Shown here one piece after another: positions 63,711-64,000 of a stretch of 64,000 nt of DNA. A program made the translations under genes and the position numbers. The notes beneath the pieces were generated by a model. It ran no database searches. It saw only the letters and a program-made list of their open reading frames with translations, and was not told the DNA's origin. Position 1 is the stretch's first letter. Each line of letters starts with the position of its first letter. This DNA comes from Clostridiales bacterium (lineage in GTDB: Bacteria; Bacillota; Clostridia; Lachnospirales; Lachnospiraceae): assembly GCA_018366495.1 (NCBI GenBank), contig JAGZHZ010000014.1:6122-70121 (forward strand). Reading direction: 5' to 3'.

Positions 63711-64000
63711 TGTATGTCATTTTCCCCTTTCTCCGAAATCAGCTTTATTTTATCATAATTTCCTGTTTTCCACTACTTTTTTCCTCTCCGGCAAATGAAA
63801 AAGATACTCAAAATCCATTTGCTGTTTCTCTTCCTATTATAATTATAATCTTAATTATAAATATCTTTGACGGTTTCTTTTTTCATTATGATAGAGATAT
63901 ATCGTAAGCGCAAAATATTGCTACGCTGCCCATGAATCACGCTTGCACCAAAATGATAGATGCAAGCGTTTTACTCTATGTTTAGTTTTGACAGTTCGCT
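63711..64000. other. gene-free right end with a hairpin
   Basis: This stretch holds the promoter region of the sensor operon; it is very AT-rich with several TATAAT-like words near 63838-63862 that cannot be separated. At 63939-63969 ACGCTTGCA and TGCAAGCGT form a hairpin followed by TTTTA on the plus strand, which may end a gene beyond the window. No coding sequence is seen. Confidence 0.4.

Noticed and set aside
1..64000. CRISPR array, rRNA operon, prophage or insertion sequence with transposase
   Set aside because: No spaced direct repeats, rRNA-like sequence, phage structural genes or transposase frames were seen.

Overview
The window looks like a chromosomal segment of a low-GC, Gram-positive gut Clostridium relative, most likely a Lachnospiraceae member. 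The signs are AGGAGG-type ribosome sites almost everywhere, a SpoVT sporulation regulator, an LPXTG-like wall protein with many Cna_B domains, a dnaE-pfkA pair, a pth-mfd-prsA order, carbohydrate ABC transporters with LacI control, and group II introns. Genus cannot be fixed from sequence alone. Most genes lie on the minus strand.

Layout. 1-167 is the 5' end of argF with its promoter. 409-1823 is a stomatin/NfeD membrane pair. 2022-3179 is a secreted SleB-like wall hydrolase. 3406-18329 is one gigantic Cna_B-repeat surface protein gene (about 4,974 codons if intact), broken by a one-base frameshift near 4855 that separates the wall-sorting signal from the rest. 18397-20375 holds an rRNA/tRNA methyltransferase and pfkA. 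20439-25955 is dnaE, cut into three exons by two group II introns (963 and 1074 nt); removing them exactly at the inferred boundaries gives an uninterrupted 1159-residue DNA polymerase III alpha subunit. Each intron keeps only the first codons of its reverse transcriptase/maturase. 26108-30404 is a run of small housekeeping genes (CPBP protease, methyltransferase, HPr-like protein, RidA, CvfB-like protein, acyl-ACP thioesterase). 30563-30635 is tRNA-Gln(CUG). pncB, spoVT and an unknown membrane protein follow.

34170-38368 is a sugar-uptake operon (binding protein, two permeases, LacI regulator) with a clear promoter and a near-perfect palindromic operator. 38767-46975 is a Ter/Tel stress cluster: YceG-like protein, TelA, three TerD proteins, then a P-type calcium ATPase. 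Divergent from it is a secreted 1120-residue protein with YDG/MBG-like repeats. 50850-53754 is an MBOAT plus DHHW pair that probably O-acylates a cell-surface polymer. 53982-59479 is prsA-like, mfd and pth. 59571-63710 is a three-component sensory system: periplasmic-type sugar-binding protein, YesM-type kinase and YesN-type AraC response regulator.

The most unusual item is the doubly interrupted replicative polymerase gene. Production of DnaE, and of PfkA if cotranscribed, should depend on RNA splicing helped by a maturase encoded elsewhere. The second is the giant adhesin whose anchor is out of frame. No CRISPR array, rRNA or prophage was seen.
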